NCBI RefSeq assembly: GCF_029223285.1
Contig: NZ_JARHUJ010000007.1
Location: 186,001 to 250,000, forward strand
Reading direction: 5' to 3'
From: Paraflavitalea sp. CAU 1676
Lineage (GTDB): Bacteria; Bacteroidota; Bacteroidia; Chitinophagales; Chitinophagaceae
DNA length: 64,000 nucleotides
Position numbers and translations under genes: made by a program. Of this stretch, positions 33,566 through 42,229 are shown piece by piece. How positions within the stretch are numbered: position 1 is the first letter of the stretch; the number at the start of each line of letters is the position of its first letter. Under the pieces are notes generated by a model. That model had not been told where the DNA came from, did not search any database, and worked only from the letters and a program-made list of their open reading frames with translations.

Positions 33566-35113
33566 TTATTTTTTTTGAAGGTGTATTACACGAAGGGTAT
33601 TTGTGGGCTTAAGCAAAACTGACGCGGCATCCTGGCCAGATGCAGTCTTACTTTTTAAAGTTCCACTATCAGCAAATAGCTTTTCTTTCAATTCACCCAT
33701 TTCCTGGGTTACCCTCTTTTTATTACTACGCAGATAATGTTCTGTCGTGCTTTGTTTCTTATGGCCTACAACCTGTTTAATTACCGGAACACTCACCCCA
33801 TTGGCATAGGCAAGCTCATTTATAAAAAAATACCGCGTCTGGTGCCCATGCATGTCTATGTTATACTTTAACTCATCCCCAATCACCTTGAGGCATCTAT
33901 TCCAATGCTCATTTGTGGGCATAGGTAGTACACGCCGCTTCCTTACAAACTGAGGATGGTCTTTATATTTCTGTATAATCTCTATGGCTGGAGGCAACAG
34001 AGGTACCGGTTCATCGCTTCCGGTTTTCAATCGGGCAATATCAATCCACAATTGCCCGTCTATCTTTTTAAGATGCTCATCCGAAAGCCGGAAAAGTTCG
34101 GCATACGAAAGACCAGTATAACAAGCGAAAACATAGAGATCCCTTATAATATTCAAATGCGGTTTGTCAAAGGTGGTATCTTTTAAGCGGAGGAATTGCT
34201 CCATGGTGAGGTATTCCGCTTTGGGAGGTACATAGGAGCAAGAAAAAGGCTTGAAAAGGTTTATAGGCAGCCAGCCCAGCACTACGGCGCGGTCAATTAC
34301 CTCTTTTAAATACTTTGCGTAGTTCATAGCGGTATTTTGATCAACATGATGAATCAATTGATTGTAATTGACCATATCGCCGATGAAAGCGTACTTAAGC
34401 GAGGAAAGTGGGATGTCACTTTTCCGATACCGGTATTCGAGATAAGCAATATACCTCAATCGACGCCCAAGCCATTTTTCTAGGGTAGTAAAAGCCCGGT
34501 TCTGAGTATGCACCGCTTTGAGAAAATTGAACAACAACTCATCGATTGCCATAATCAGGGTCTTTTCCCGGGTAGGATCTCCGTACATCCTGAAGGCTTC
34601 CCTATCAAGTTTATGGATTCGGATATCGAAATCTTTAATTTCCCGCTCATGTTCCGCCAATTTTATAGGAGGAACATCTTCCACCTTATTGCAATAAGTC
34701 TTCCATCGTTCACACCATTTGACATAGTCCCACATTAGGCCAACGATAGCTTCCTGGAATACCTCGTACTCGGTCTTCTGTTCGGTGATTGCCTTACCAT
34801 TTATTGGAGTCAAATAGGCTGCTTTTACATCTTCTGGCGTGGCAAGACCTTTGGTAAGCCTTATCAGGTCAAAATAGCGTTGGATGTCTACCCGCGCGGC
34901 ATTGATTCTGTCATTAATTGTACGGTAGTTTTCAGCAGTAGGGAATACTGATTTAGTTTTAAGGTCCCAGTCGGCATCCTTAACCCGAACCTGAAGAGAC
35001 ACCTCATCTGTTAGCCCGTCGATGGTGATACGTGCATACACCGGACTCCCGTCCTGGTTTTGTTTACTTCTTTTCCGGAAGAAAAGAATTTTCAGTCTTT
35101 GCTTTACCTGCAT
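33566..35113 (-). CDS. Tyrosine recombinase (IntDOT-like integrase)
   Basis: A 515-residue tyrosine recombinase. It has an Arm-binding N-terminus (KQRLKILFFRKRSKQNQDGS, VYARITIDGLTDEVSLQVRV), a SAM-like core-binding region and a C-terminal catalytic domain with H424-Q-T-R427, GHKKQSTTEHYL and nucleophile Y460. The box I arginine position reads TGLSYAEL (S336), the Ser substitution known from IntDOT-type enzymes. It is adjacent to tRNA-Arg and is the likely integrase of the element. Length is somewhat above the usual 400 residues owing to long linkers. Confidence 0.9.
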   Translation of the reverse strand: MQVKQRLKILFFRKRSKQNQDGSPVYARITIDGLTDEVSLQVRVKDADWDLKTKSVFPTAENYRTINDRINAARVDIQRYFDLIRLTKGLATPEDVKAAYLTPINGKAITEQKTEYEVFQEAIVGLMWDYVKWCERWKTYCNKVEDVPPIKLAEHEREIKDFDIRIHKLDREAFRMYGDPTREKTLIMAIDELLFNFLKAVHTQNRAFTTLEKWLGRRLRYIAYLEYRYRKSDIPLSSLKYAFIGDMVNYNQLIHHVDQNTAMNYAKYLKEVIDRAVVLGWLPINLFKPFSCSYVPPKAEYLTMEQFLRLKDTTFDKPHLNIIRDLYVFACYTGLSYAELFRLSDEHLKKIDGQLWIDIARLKTGSDEPVPLLPPAIEIIQKYKDHPQFVRKRRVLPMPTNEHWNRCLKVIGDELKYNIDMHGHQTRYFFINELAYANGVSVPVIKQVVGHKKQSTTEHYLRSNKKRVTQEMGELKEKLFADSGTLKSKTASGQDAASVLLKPTNTLRVIHLQKK

Positions 35114-35201
35114 CCTGCATAATTTGGCGGTTAAAAAATGTTTAATCGCGCTCCTTTCGCATGAAAAAACTGGTGACCTTGTGACTCTTTCGGTAAATGT
35201 A

Positions 35202-35237
35202 GGTCACCAAAAAGGTCACCATTTTGGTCACCATTTT
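35202..35237. repeat. Three 12-bp direct repeats between integrase and tRNA
   Basis: GGTCACC occurs at 35202, 35214 and 35226 with exact 12-base spacing and A/T-rich fillers (AAAAA, ATTTT, ATTTT). An inverted copy GGTGACC lies at 35172-35178. GGTCACC and GGTGACC are reverse complements. Position between the integrase start and the tRNA suggests arm-type integrase or excisionase binding sites. Confidence 0.75.
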
Positions 35238-35309
35238 CTTTGATTTACTTTGTTGCAGCTTGTAGCGGAAATTCACGGCAAACGCAGGCGGGACGTGTGT
35301 TTAAAGCAA

Positions 35310-35335
35310 AAAAGCATGACTTACGCCATGCTTTT
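35310..35335 (-). terminator. Terminator downstream of tRNA-Arg
   Basis: AAAAGCATG (35310-35318) and CATGCTTTT (35327-35335) form a 9-bp stem; on the minus strand it is followed by a T-run. It lies two bases beyond the tRNA 3' end. Confidence 0.8.
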
Positions 35336-35337
35336 AG

Positions 35338-35411
35338 TGACCCCGTCTGGATTCAAACCAGAAACCTTTTGATCCGTAGTCAAATGCTCTATTCAATTGA
35401 GCTACGGGGCC
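35338..35411 (-). tRNA. tRNA-Arg (anticodon ACG)
   Basis: A complete cloverleaf of 74 nt on the minus strand: acceptor GGCCCCG/CGGGGTC with one G-T pair, D-arm GCTC/GAGC, anticodon stem TTTGA/TCAAA with loop CTACGGA (anticodon ACG), variable loop AGGTT, and T-arm TCTGG/CCAGA with loop TTTGAAT. The discriminator base is A and CCA is not encoded. Its 3' end faces the integrase, the usual arrangement for an element inserted at a tRNA 3' end. Confidence 0.93.
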
Positions 35412-35619
35412 TTACCACTTCATTTGATCAATTCGTAATCCGTTTCTCTCAAATGGGTTGCAAAAATAAAGAGATTACTCATTCCCACCAACAGAAATTG
35501 CTAGAAATCTGACCATTATCAGAAAAAAATTTTCAAGTGCCCTGCCAGACTGCATTTCAGCCACTGAAAAAATTCATACAAGTACCTGAAAAAGATTTTC
35601 AACCCCTCGTATTGTCATT

Positions 35620-36237
35620 ATGTTCTATTTTAGGGCATTGACTGTCCAAGGTTTACATAATGAGAAATTGCTCCTGCAACGCGTAGCATCCGGTGATCAA
35701 CAGGCTTTCGCAACCCTCTACAACCACTACCTGCCCAGGCTGTATCGCTATGTCATGCCCTTCGTGCGTCAATCGCACGAAGAAACCGAAGAGATACTCC
35801 AGGAGATCTTCTTTCGCATCTGGTTGAAAAAAGAAACGCTGCCCGCACTCGACCAGTTTGAGACGTATTTGCTGCGTATGACCCGCAATCGTATTATCGA
35901 TCTCCACCGTCATCGCAAAGTAGAAGAAGCATTTCTGCGCGCAGAAGCCTCCGCAACCCCATCCCTCGCTCCCGACCCCGTCGCAGCACTCACCTACAAA
36001 GAATACAACCAGGCCGCCCAGCAGGCCCTGCGCGACATGACCGATAAACGCAAGCTCGTCTTCGAACTCCACACCCAGCACGACCAAACACTCGAAGAAA
36101 TCGGTCGCACCGTTGGCATATCCCGCTCCGCCGCCAAGAAACACCTCCACGCCGCTACACGCCTCATCAAAGAAGCCCTCCTCAAACACGGCGATTGGAT
36201 CGGCAGCCTCTGCCTCCTGCTCACCCGCAAGTCGTAA
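35620..36237 (+). CDS. ECF-type RNA polymerase sigma factor
   Basis: A 205-residue ECF sigma factor. Region 2 is at about 20-95 (DQQAFATLYNHYLPRLYRYV, EEILQEIFFRIWLKKE, YLLRMTRNRIIDLHRHRK) and region 4 at about 130-185 (LRDMTDKRKLVFELH, TLEEIGRTVGISRSAAKKHL). In Bacteroidota such genes normally sit directly before a FecR anti-sigma gene and a SusC/SusD pair; here FecR lies 8.3 kb downstream. First chromosomal gene right of the tRNA. Confidence 0.92.
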   Translation: MFYFRALTVQGLHNEKLLLQRVASGDQQAFATLYNHYLPRLYRYVMPFVRQSHEETEEILQEIFFRIWLKKETLPALDQFETYLLRMTRNRIIDLHRHRKVEEAFLRAEASATPSLAPDPVAALTYKEYNQAAQQALRDMTDKRKLVFELHTQHDQTLEEIGRTVGISRSAAKKHLHAATRLIKEALLKHGDWIGSLCLLLTRKS

Positions 36238-36743
36238 CGCATCTGTCGCACGTGCACATTCACCAATCAGCAACAGCCTCCTACAGCCTCAGTTCTGCTA
36301 TTATTCAGAAGGGCTAAGACAAATTCTCCTCCGTAGATCAGCCATAGATCAGGTATAGATACTAAAGGGAAGATGTATGATAGTCCCAAGAGAGTTACAA
36401 GGAAAAGGTAAGATGATGGCAAGCCAATAGTAAGAGAACAGCCCTCAAACGCCCGCTGGTGGCGGATATAATAAATGCAGACACTTTGTAGTAGACTGAT
36501 ATATAGATGAATAACCCATAAAAAGCGAACATCTCATTACACTACCCCGCACAAACCGAAGCCCGCCGATCCCCCAATAGCCGTTGCCGATGCTCCACTG
36601 CCGCAAAACACCATCTCAGGGCCCCGAAACCTCAATCCAAGCCATCGGCAACTGTAGCTTAGCCTCAAATTATCAATTATTTACGATATTACGGCAGTTC
36701 AAAACGCCAATCCGAAGCCCCCTTACCGCCTTCCGGAAAAACG
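36238..36743. other. Intergenic region with an inverted repeat
   Basis: About 505 bases without a supported gene. GTTGCCGATG (36583-36592) is inverted as CATCGGCAAC (36643-36652), a 10-bp perfect repeat with a 50-base loop. An imperfect ATAGATCAG-like motif is repeated around 36335-36360. No promoter can be named with confidence. Confidence 0.5.
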
Positions 36744-37391
36744 ATGAAAACAACCATCATCACTATAATCATACTCGCCCTCCTGTCGGCCATCGGCCTA
36801 TGGCTTTACCGGCAGGGCCGGTCAACAGCCACCCTCCACCTGGGCAACTTGCCCGTCGACGCGGCAAGCCAGCTAAAGGTATACCTCACCTACACCCCCC
36901 GGAAACCCAAACCCCTGCTTAGCAAAAAATGGAACCTATTGGGCGGCTCGTACGTAAAACTCGAAACGATACACCCCAAACTCACGAAGCAGGATCACCG
37001 GTCCTACTCTTTTGATTTCAGACCTGCACTTTTCGGTCCCTCAGCCTACGAACTCTCAGCAATCACCATCAACTGCCAATTGCCAGGCGGCCACACCACC
37101 AGCTTCCACACCAGCATTACCGTCAACGCAAACAAGGCCAACCACGGAGGGTGGATAGAAGGACAATCCATGCAGGAAAACAACGGCATTGATCGCCTCC
37201 TCCGACTGGAGCTAAAAAATACCCGGGCCTCCTTTGCCGATCGCTCCAAAGATGAATACTACCGCTTCTTCGAAAAGGACGGCCAGGGCCAGTTGAAGCT
37301 CGACGAAGAGAATCGCCCCATCCTCCTGCAGGATTCATTGCCCGGATTGCAGGAGTACCTGAACCGGATCTTATCCGAAGACGACCAATAA
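36744..37391 (+). CDS. Membrane-anchored protein of unknown function
   Basis: A 215-residue protein with one N-terminal membrane helix (about 4-22) followed by a short basic segment and a beta-rich domain (ATLHLGNLPVDAASQLKVYL, ITINCQLPGGHTTSFHTSIT) and a helical C-terminal tail. The layout suggests a periplasmic domain anchored in the inner membrane. It sits between the ECF sigma gene and the first sensor kinase in the same direction. Family not recognised. Confidence 0.6.
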   Translation: MKTTIITIIILALLSAIGLWLYRQGRSTATLHLGNLPVDAASQLKVYLTYTPRKPKPLLSKKWNLLGGSYVKLETIHPKLTKQDHRSYSFDFRPALFGPSAYELSAITINCQLPGGHTTSFHTSITVNANKANHGGWIEGQSMQENNGIDRLLRLELKNTRASFADRSKDEYYRFFEKDGQGQLKLDEENRPILLQDSLPGLQEYLNRILSEDDQ

Positions 37392-37457
37392 CCAGTCAAC
37401 TCGCACAACAGCTCATCTATTCACCAGGCGACCGCACCATCAGCCTCAGTCCCCTGG

Positions 37458-37484
37458 TGTCGTTTTTACACCATTCTCATGTCG
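37458..37484 (+). promoter_or_regulatory. Direct repeats in leader of sensor kinase 1
   Basis: TGTCG at 37458 and again at 37480, 22 bases apart, each followed by a T-rich stretch. The same pair with the same spacing precedes the other two kinases. A TATCTTTA at 37523-37530 resembles the Bacteroidota minus-7 element. Confidence 0.5.
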
Positions 37485-37553
37485 ATTTACGGAATCGCAC
37501 CCCTGCCGGAATCAATTTTGGTTATCTTTAGCCGGCACCCTAACACGAACACT

Positions 37554-39782
37554 ATGATTAAACGAACGCTGTTGATGGCTGCTGCCTTCTGCTGCACAAC
37601 AGTCTTTGCCCAATACGTTGCGGGCAAAAGAGCCGTGGATCCCGAAAATCTCCCCACCCTCATAGCCCAACTAAACACCTCCCTCCCCAACACCTCAAAA
37701 GCCACCCTCCTGCTCGACATTGGCTACGCTTACCTCTACCGCAATGGCGAATTGAAGAGCGATCTCGATAGCGGTCTCTACTACGCTGGCCAACTGGCCG
37801 CCCTGGGCAAACAAACCAACAACGTCCGCGATCAACAGGAAGCGCTCCTCCTCACCACCCTGCTCCACATGGAGCAAAAAGACTTTTTCGCAGCCGAAAG
37901 GATGATCTCCTCTCTCAACGACAGCATGCGGCTGAAGGCATACCTATCACTCACGGTTTTCAACACCAATACCGCCGAAGGCAATATGCAGGATCAGACA
38001 GCCGCCGACCGGGCTGCCCGTTATGTGCTCGAAGCCATACCCCTCTCATTAAAAACCAACTTGCTGGCAAATGAAACCGCTTACGCGTTACACTTTGTAG
38101 CACACGAATACAGGGAACGCCACCAACCTGCCCAGGCGGAAAAATATTACCTGCTCATGTTGAAGTTCGCCGGCAACTCAACAGAGGCAGCCCCCGCACG
38201 TATCTATAGCTATATCTGTTTCACGTATAGCAAAGACGGTAATTTTTACCGGGCTATGGAGTACTCTCTCAAAGCAAGAAACGCGCTTACCAACAAAAGC
38301 AGCGATAAAGATGTGGCCTATATGTATTTCACAACGGCCAATCTCTACAGCCTGCGCGATAAACCCCGGGAGGCCCTTCCCCCATATGCCTTCCTCCTCG
38401 CCGATCCGGCCAGGTACGGCGAAGGCATCAGCATGTACAGCCTGCTCACCAGCTATTGCACCAATCTGCACAAAGCAAATCGGCAGGCAGAAACAATACC
38501 CTATGTACAGCAATTTGTACAACGGTATCCGCCAAGGTCAGATGTAGACAGAAGTTATTATCATTTGATCCTCGCCAATTACTACAAGAATCTGAAGCAA
38601 TTTGCCGCTGCCGAAAAGAACTTCCTCGAAGGCATCCGCTTCGCCAAAGCAGCCAATTTCAGGAACGGCAAACTGCAATCCGGTCTCGGCAGTCTCTATT
38701 ACGAGAACAAGCTGTACGACAAAGCAGCCGTCATGCTAAAGGCAGCAGAAGATATACTGCCCACCGAGAACAACGTGCTCAAGACCGACAACCTGTTCAA
38801 CCTCGCCCGCACCGAAGCCATACTCGGCCGCCACGAAAGCGCCTATACCTACCTGCTGAAAAGCAAGAGCATGTCCGACTCTGCCTTTACAGTCGGCAAA
38901 GCCAGGCTCACCGACGAACTCGAAGCCCAGTATGAATCAAGGAAAAAAGAAGCCGACATACTGCAGAAAGAATCCAATATCCGCGACCTCAACGCACGGC
39001 GCAAGATCAATACGCTTATCATCGTAATGATGTCGGTGATCGTCGTATTGCTTGGCTGGCTGTTCTGGACCAAGCAGAAATCGAATAAACTCATCACCCA
39101 AAAGAATATGCTGCTGCAACAATTGGTGAGGGATAAAAGCTGGCTGCTGAAAGAAATGCACCACCGCGTCAAGAACAACCTGCACACCATCGTAAGCCTG
39201 CTCGAATCACAATCGGCCTACCTGCGCGATGACGCCCTCGAAGCCATCCAGCACTCCCAGGCCCGGATCTTCTCCATGTCACTCATACACCAGAAACTCT
39301 ATCAGTCCGACGATACCAAAACGATCGACATGGCCACCTATATCCCGGAGCTGGTCAATTACCTAAGGGAATGCTTTAACCGGTCCGTACACATCCATAT
39401 GGACATCGACAACACAGCCTTCAATGTAGAAGAAGCAGTACCCCTTGGGTTGATCATTAATGAAGCAGTAACCAATTCAATGAAGTATGCATTTAAGGGA
39501 GATAATTTGGGGGAGATCTGGATCATACTCAAATCCACCGGCGATGATGAATACCAATTAACGCTGGCCGACAATGGCAGTGGCCTCCAACAGGATTTTG
39601 ACCTCGACACCACCACTACCCTTGGGTTCCAGCTCATCAAAGGACTCAGCGAGCAGCTCAACGCCACCCTCCACATCGAAAACAACAACGGGCTAAAGAT
39701 CACCCTCTCCCGCATTTCGGCATTCTGGACCCACCAGGTAAAAGTGATAGAAAATGAAATGAAAGGACAAATGGCCATGTAG
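37554..39782 (+). CDS. TPR sensor histidine kinase (HisKA_2), paralogue 1
   Basis: A 742-residue sensor kinase: signal peptide ending FAQ (about residue 19), a TPR-rich sensor region (about 40-450), a coiled coil, a membrane helix (about 490-510), HisKA_2 with EMHHRVKNN (H536/H537) and a HATPase_c domain (NEAVTNSMKYAF, LADNGSGL, LGFQLIKGL). No receiver domain, and no response regulator gene nearby. ATG 37554 is used because all three paralogues align from the signal peptide and 742 residues. First of three tandem copies. Confidence 0.9.
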   Translation: MIKRTLLMAAAFCCTTVFAQYVAGKRAVDPENLPTLIAQLNTSLPNTSKATLLLDIGYAYLYRNGELKSDLDSGLYYAGQLAALGKQTNNVRDQQEALLLTTLLHMEQKDFFAAERMISSLNDSMRLKAYLSLTVFNTNTAEGNMQDQTAADRAARYVLEAIPLSLKTNLLANETAYALHFVAHEYRERHQPAQAEKYYLLMLKFAGNSTEAAPARIYSYICFTYSKDGNFYRAMEYSLKARNALTNKSSDKDVAYMYFTTANLYSLRDKPREALPPYAFLLADPARYGEGISMYSLLTSYCTNLHKANRQAETIPYVQQFVQRYPPRSDVDRSYYHLILANYYKNLKQFAAAEKNFLEGIRFAKAANFRNGKLQSGLGSLYYENKLYDKAAVMLKAAEDILPTENNVLKTDNLFNLARTEAILGRHESAYTYLLKSKSMSDSAFTVGKARLTDELEAQYESRKKEADILQKESNIRDLNARRKINTLIIVMMSVIVVLLGWLFWTKQKSNKLITQKNMLLQQLVRDKSWLLKEMHHRVKNNLHTIVSLLESQSAYLRDDALEAIQHSQARIFSMSLIHQKLYQSDDTKTIDMATYIPELVNYLRECFNRSVHIHMDIDNTAFNVEEAVPLGLIINEAVTNSMKYAFKGDNLGEIWIILKSTGDDEYQLTLADNGSGLQQDFDLDTTTTLGFQLIKGLSEQLNATLHIENNNGLKITLSRISAFWTHQVKVIENEMKGQMAM

Positions 39783-39796
39783 GACGCTGCCCCTCG

Positions 39797-39823
39797 TGTC
39801 GTTTTTACACCATGCTCATGTCG
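39797..39823 (+). promoter_or_regulatory. Direct repeats in leader of sensor kinase 2
   Basis: TGTCG at 39797 and 39819 (22-base spacing) in a leader nearly identical to those of kinases 1 and 3, ending CACCCTAACACGAA before the start codon. Confidence 0.5.
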
Positions 39824-39892
39824 ATTTCCGGAATCCCTCCTTGCCCCACATAAGTTTTGGCTATCTTTAGGAGTCACCCTAACACGAATGCT

Positions 39893-42121
39893 ATGCTTAA
39901 ACTAACGTTGTTGATGGCTGTTGCCTTCTGCTGCACGACAGTTTATGCCCAACACGTCCTGGGTGAAAAATTCGTGCATCCCGATTCCCTCCCCTCCCTC
40001 AAGACACAACTAAACAATATCCACCCCAACACCCCAAAAGCTCCCCTCCTGCTCGACATCGGATACGCCTATCTCTACCGGATGGGAGAATTCAAAAATG
40101 ATCTCGACAGCGGTCTCTATTATGCCCGCGAAGTGGCCACCCTTGGTAAACAAACCAACAATGCCCGCGATCAGCAGGAAGCACTCCTGCTCACTGCCCT
40201 GCTCCACATGGAGCGAAAAGATTTCCCGGCAGCCGAAAGCCTCATGCCGGCCATGCACGACACCATACGCCTTAAATTATTATTATCGCTCGTCTTTTTT
40301 AATGAAACGGCGGCTTTTGAAAATCCTTTTGACACGATACCTCTTGTGCGCGCAAGCCGCTATCTGCCCGATGCCGTGGACCTGTCATTGAAGACCAACC
40401 TGCTGCATGAAGAAGCATCAAATGCATTAGACCTGATAGCCCGCCAGTACCGGGAACACCACCAACCCGCCGTGGCAGAGAAGTATTATTTGCTGATGGA
40501 GAAATTCATGAGCCCCACCAGCCATGGCACGCAGGCGCTTATTTACGCCTTCATCTGCTTTGCCTACAGCAAAGACGGCAATTTCCACCGGGCCATGGAG
40601 TACGCGCTCAAAGCAAAGAAAGCACTGACCAACAAAAGCAGTGACGACGACGTGGCCTATGTGTACTTTGCCACAGCCAACTTACACAACCTGCGCGACA
40701 AGCCCGAAGAGGCCCTCCCGCAGTATGCCTTTCTCCTGGCCAATCCTGCCCGGTTTAATAAACGCATCAATATGTACAGTCTGCTCGCCACTTACTGCGC
40801 CAATCTGCAAAAGGCGAAACGACAACATGAAATAATACCTTATTTGCAGCAATTCGTACAGCGGTTCCCCACCAAAGCGGATATAGACAGAAGCTACTAT
40901 CATTTGGCCCTTGCCAATTATTATAAGGAACAAAATCAATTTGACTTAGCCGAAAAGAACTTCCTGGCAGGTATTCGCTTCGACACAGACAACCGCATAC
41001 CCAATGCACAGCTACAGGCCGGACTCGGCAGCCTCTATTTCGATCACCATATGTACGCGAAAGCGAAAGATATGCTACAAGCTGCCGAAGATAAATTGCC
41101 CAACGAAAACAATGTATTGAAGGCCCGTAACCTCTTCAATATGGCCAGAACAGAAGCCGCCCTTGGTCACCACGAAAATGCCTACACCTACCTGCTGAAA
41201 AGCAAGAGCATGTCCGATTCCGTATTTACCGTAGGCAAAGCCAGGCTCACCGACGAACTCGAGGCCCAATATGAATCCCGGAAAAAAGAGGCCGACCTAC
41301 TACAAAAAGAAGCCAACATCCGCGACCTCAACGCCCGCCGCAAGATCAATTCGCTCATCACCATACTGATGACGGTGATCGTAGCTTTGCTTGGCTGGCT
41401 GTTCTGGACCAAACTGAAATCAAACAAACTGATCACCCAAAAGAATACACTGCTTCAACAACTCGTGAAGGACAAAAGCTGGCTGCTGAAAGAAATGCAC
41501 CACCGGGTGAAGAACAACCTGCACACCATCGTGAGTCTGCTCGAATCACAATCAGCCTACTTGCACGACGATGCCCTCGAAGCGATCCAGCACTCCCAGG
41601 CCCGGATCTTCTCCATGTCACTCATACACCAGAAACTCTATCAGTCCGACGACACTAAAACGATCGACATGGCCACCTACATACCCGAGCTGGTCGACTA
41701 CCTCAAAGAATCCTTCAACCGCTCCGTACACATCCATATGGACATTGACAATACCGCCTTCAATGTCGAGGAAGCCGTGCCGATTGGATTGATCATCAAC
41801 GAAGCAGTGACCAATTCAATGAAGTATGGATTTAGGGAAGGCAATTTGGGGGAGATCTGGATTATCCTTAAGGAGACCGGCAATGATGAATACCAATTGA
41901 CGCTGGCAGACAATGGTTGTGGCCTCCGGCAGGATTTCGACCTCGAAACCACCACCACCCTCGGATTCCAGCTCATTAAAGGACTCAGCGAGCAACTCAA
42001 CGCCACCCTCCACATCGAAAACAACAACGGACTAAAGATCACCCTCTCCCGCATCTCGGCTTTTTGGATGCACCAGTTAAAAGTTGTAGAAAATGAAATG
42101 AAAGAACAAATGGCCATGTAG
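39893..42121 (+). CDS. TPR sensor histidine kinase (HisKA_2), paralogue 2
   Basis: A 742-residue paralogue with the same domain order. The sensor region is the most divergent of the three (for example NETAAFENPFDTIPLVRASR where the others have NTNTA and a different loop), while the kinase core from the coiled coil onward is nearly unchanged (EMHHRVKNN, NEAVTNSMKYGF, LADNGCGL). It begins 110 bases after paralogue 1; that spacer repeats the paralogue 1 leader, so it is a tandem duplicate carrying its own promoter region. Confidence 0.9.
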   Translation: MLKLTLLMAVAFCCTTVYAQHVLGEKFVHPDSLPSLKTQLNNIHPNTPKAPLLLDIGYAYLYRMGEFKNDLDSGLYYAREVATLGKQTNNARDQQEALLLTALLHMERKDFPAAESLMPAMHDTIRLKLLLSLVFFNETAAFENPFDTIPLVRASRYLPDAVDLSLKTNLLHEEASNALDLIARQYREHHQPAVAEKYYLLMEKFMSPTSHGTQALIYAFICFAYSKDGNFHRAMEYALKAKKALTNKSSDDDVAYVYFATANLHNLRDKPEEALPQYAFLLANPARFNKRINMYSLLATYCANLQKAKRQHEIIPYLQQFVQRFPTKADIDRSYYHLALANYYKEQNQFDLAEKNFLAGIRFDTDNRIPNAQLQAGLGSLYFDHHMYAKAKDMLQAAEDKLPNENNVLKARNLFNMARTEAALGHHENAYTYLLKSKSMSDSVFTVGKARLTDELEAQYESRKKEADLLQKEANIRDLNARRKINSLITILMTVIVALLGWLFWTKLKSNKLITQKNTLLQQLVKDKSWLLKEMHHRVKNNLHTIVSLLESQSAYLHDDALEAIQHSQARIFSMSLIHQKLYQSDDTKTIDMATYIPELVDYLKESFNRSVHIHMDIDNTAFNVEEAVPIGLIINEAVTNSMKYGFREGNLGEIWIILKETGNDEYQLTLADNGCGLRQDFDLETTTTLGFQLIKGLSEQLNATLHIENNNGLKITLSRISAFWMHQLKVVENEMKEQMAM

Positions 42122-42135
42122 GACGCTGCCCCTCG

Positions 42136-42162
42136 TGTCGTTTTTATACCATTCTCGTGTCG
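42136..42162 (+). promoter_or_regulatory. Direct repeats in leader of sensor kinase 3
   Basis: TGTCG at 42136 and 42158 (22-base spacing), third copy of the leader. Confidence 0.5.
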
Positions 42163-42229
42163 ATTCCGTGAATCTCCCTCCTTGAAGGCCAGTTTTAGCT
42201 ACCTTTAGGCGCACCCTAACACGAACACT

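Noticed and set aside
35240-35512. 90-residue plus-strand frame
   Set aside because: It runs antisense through the tRNA and its terminator.
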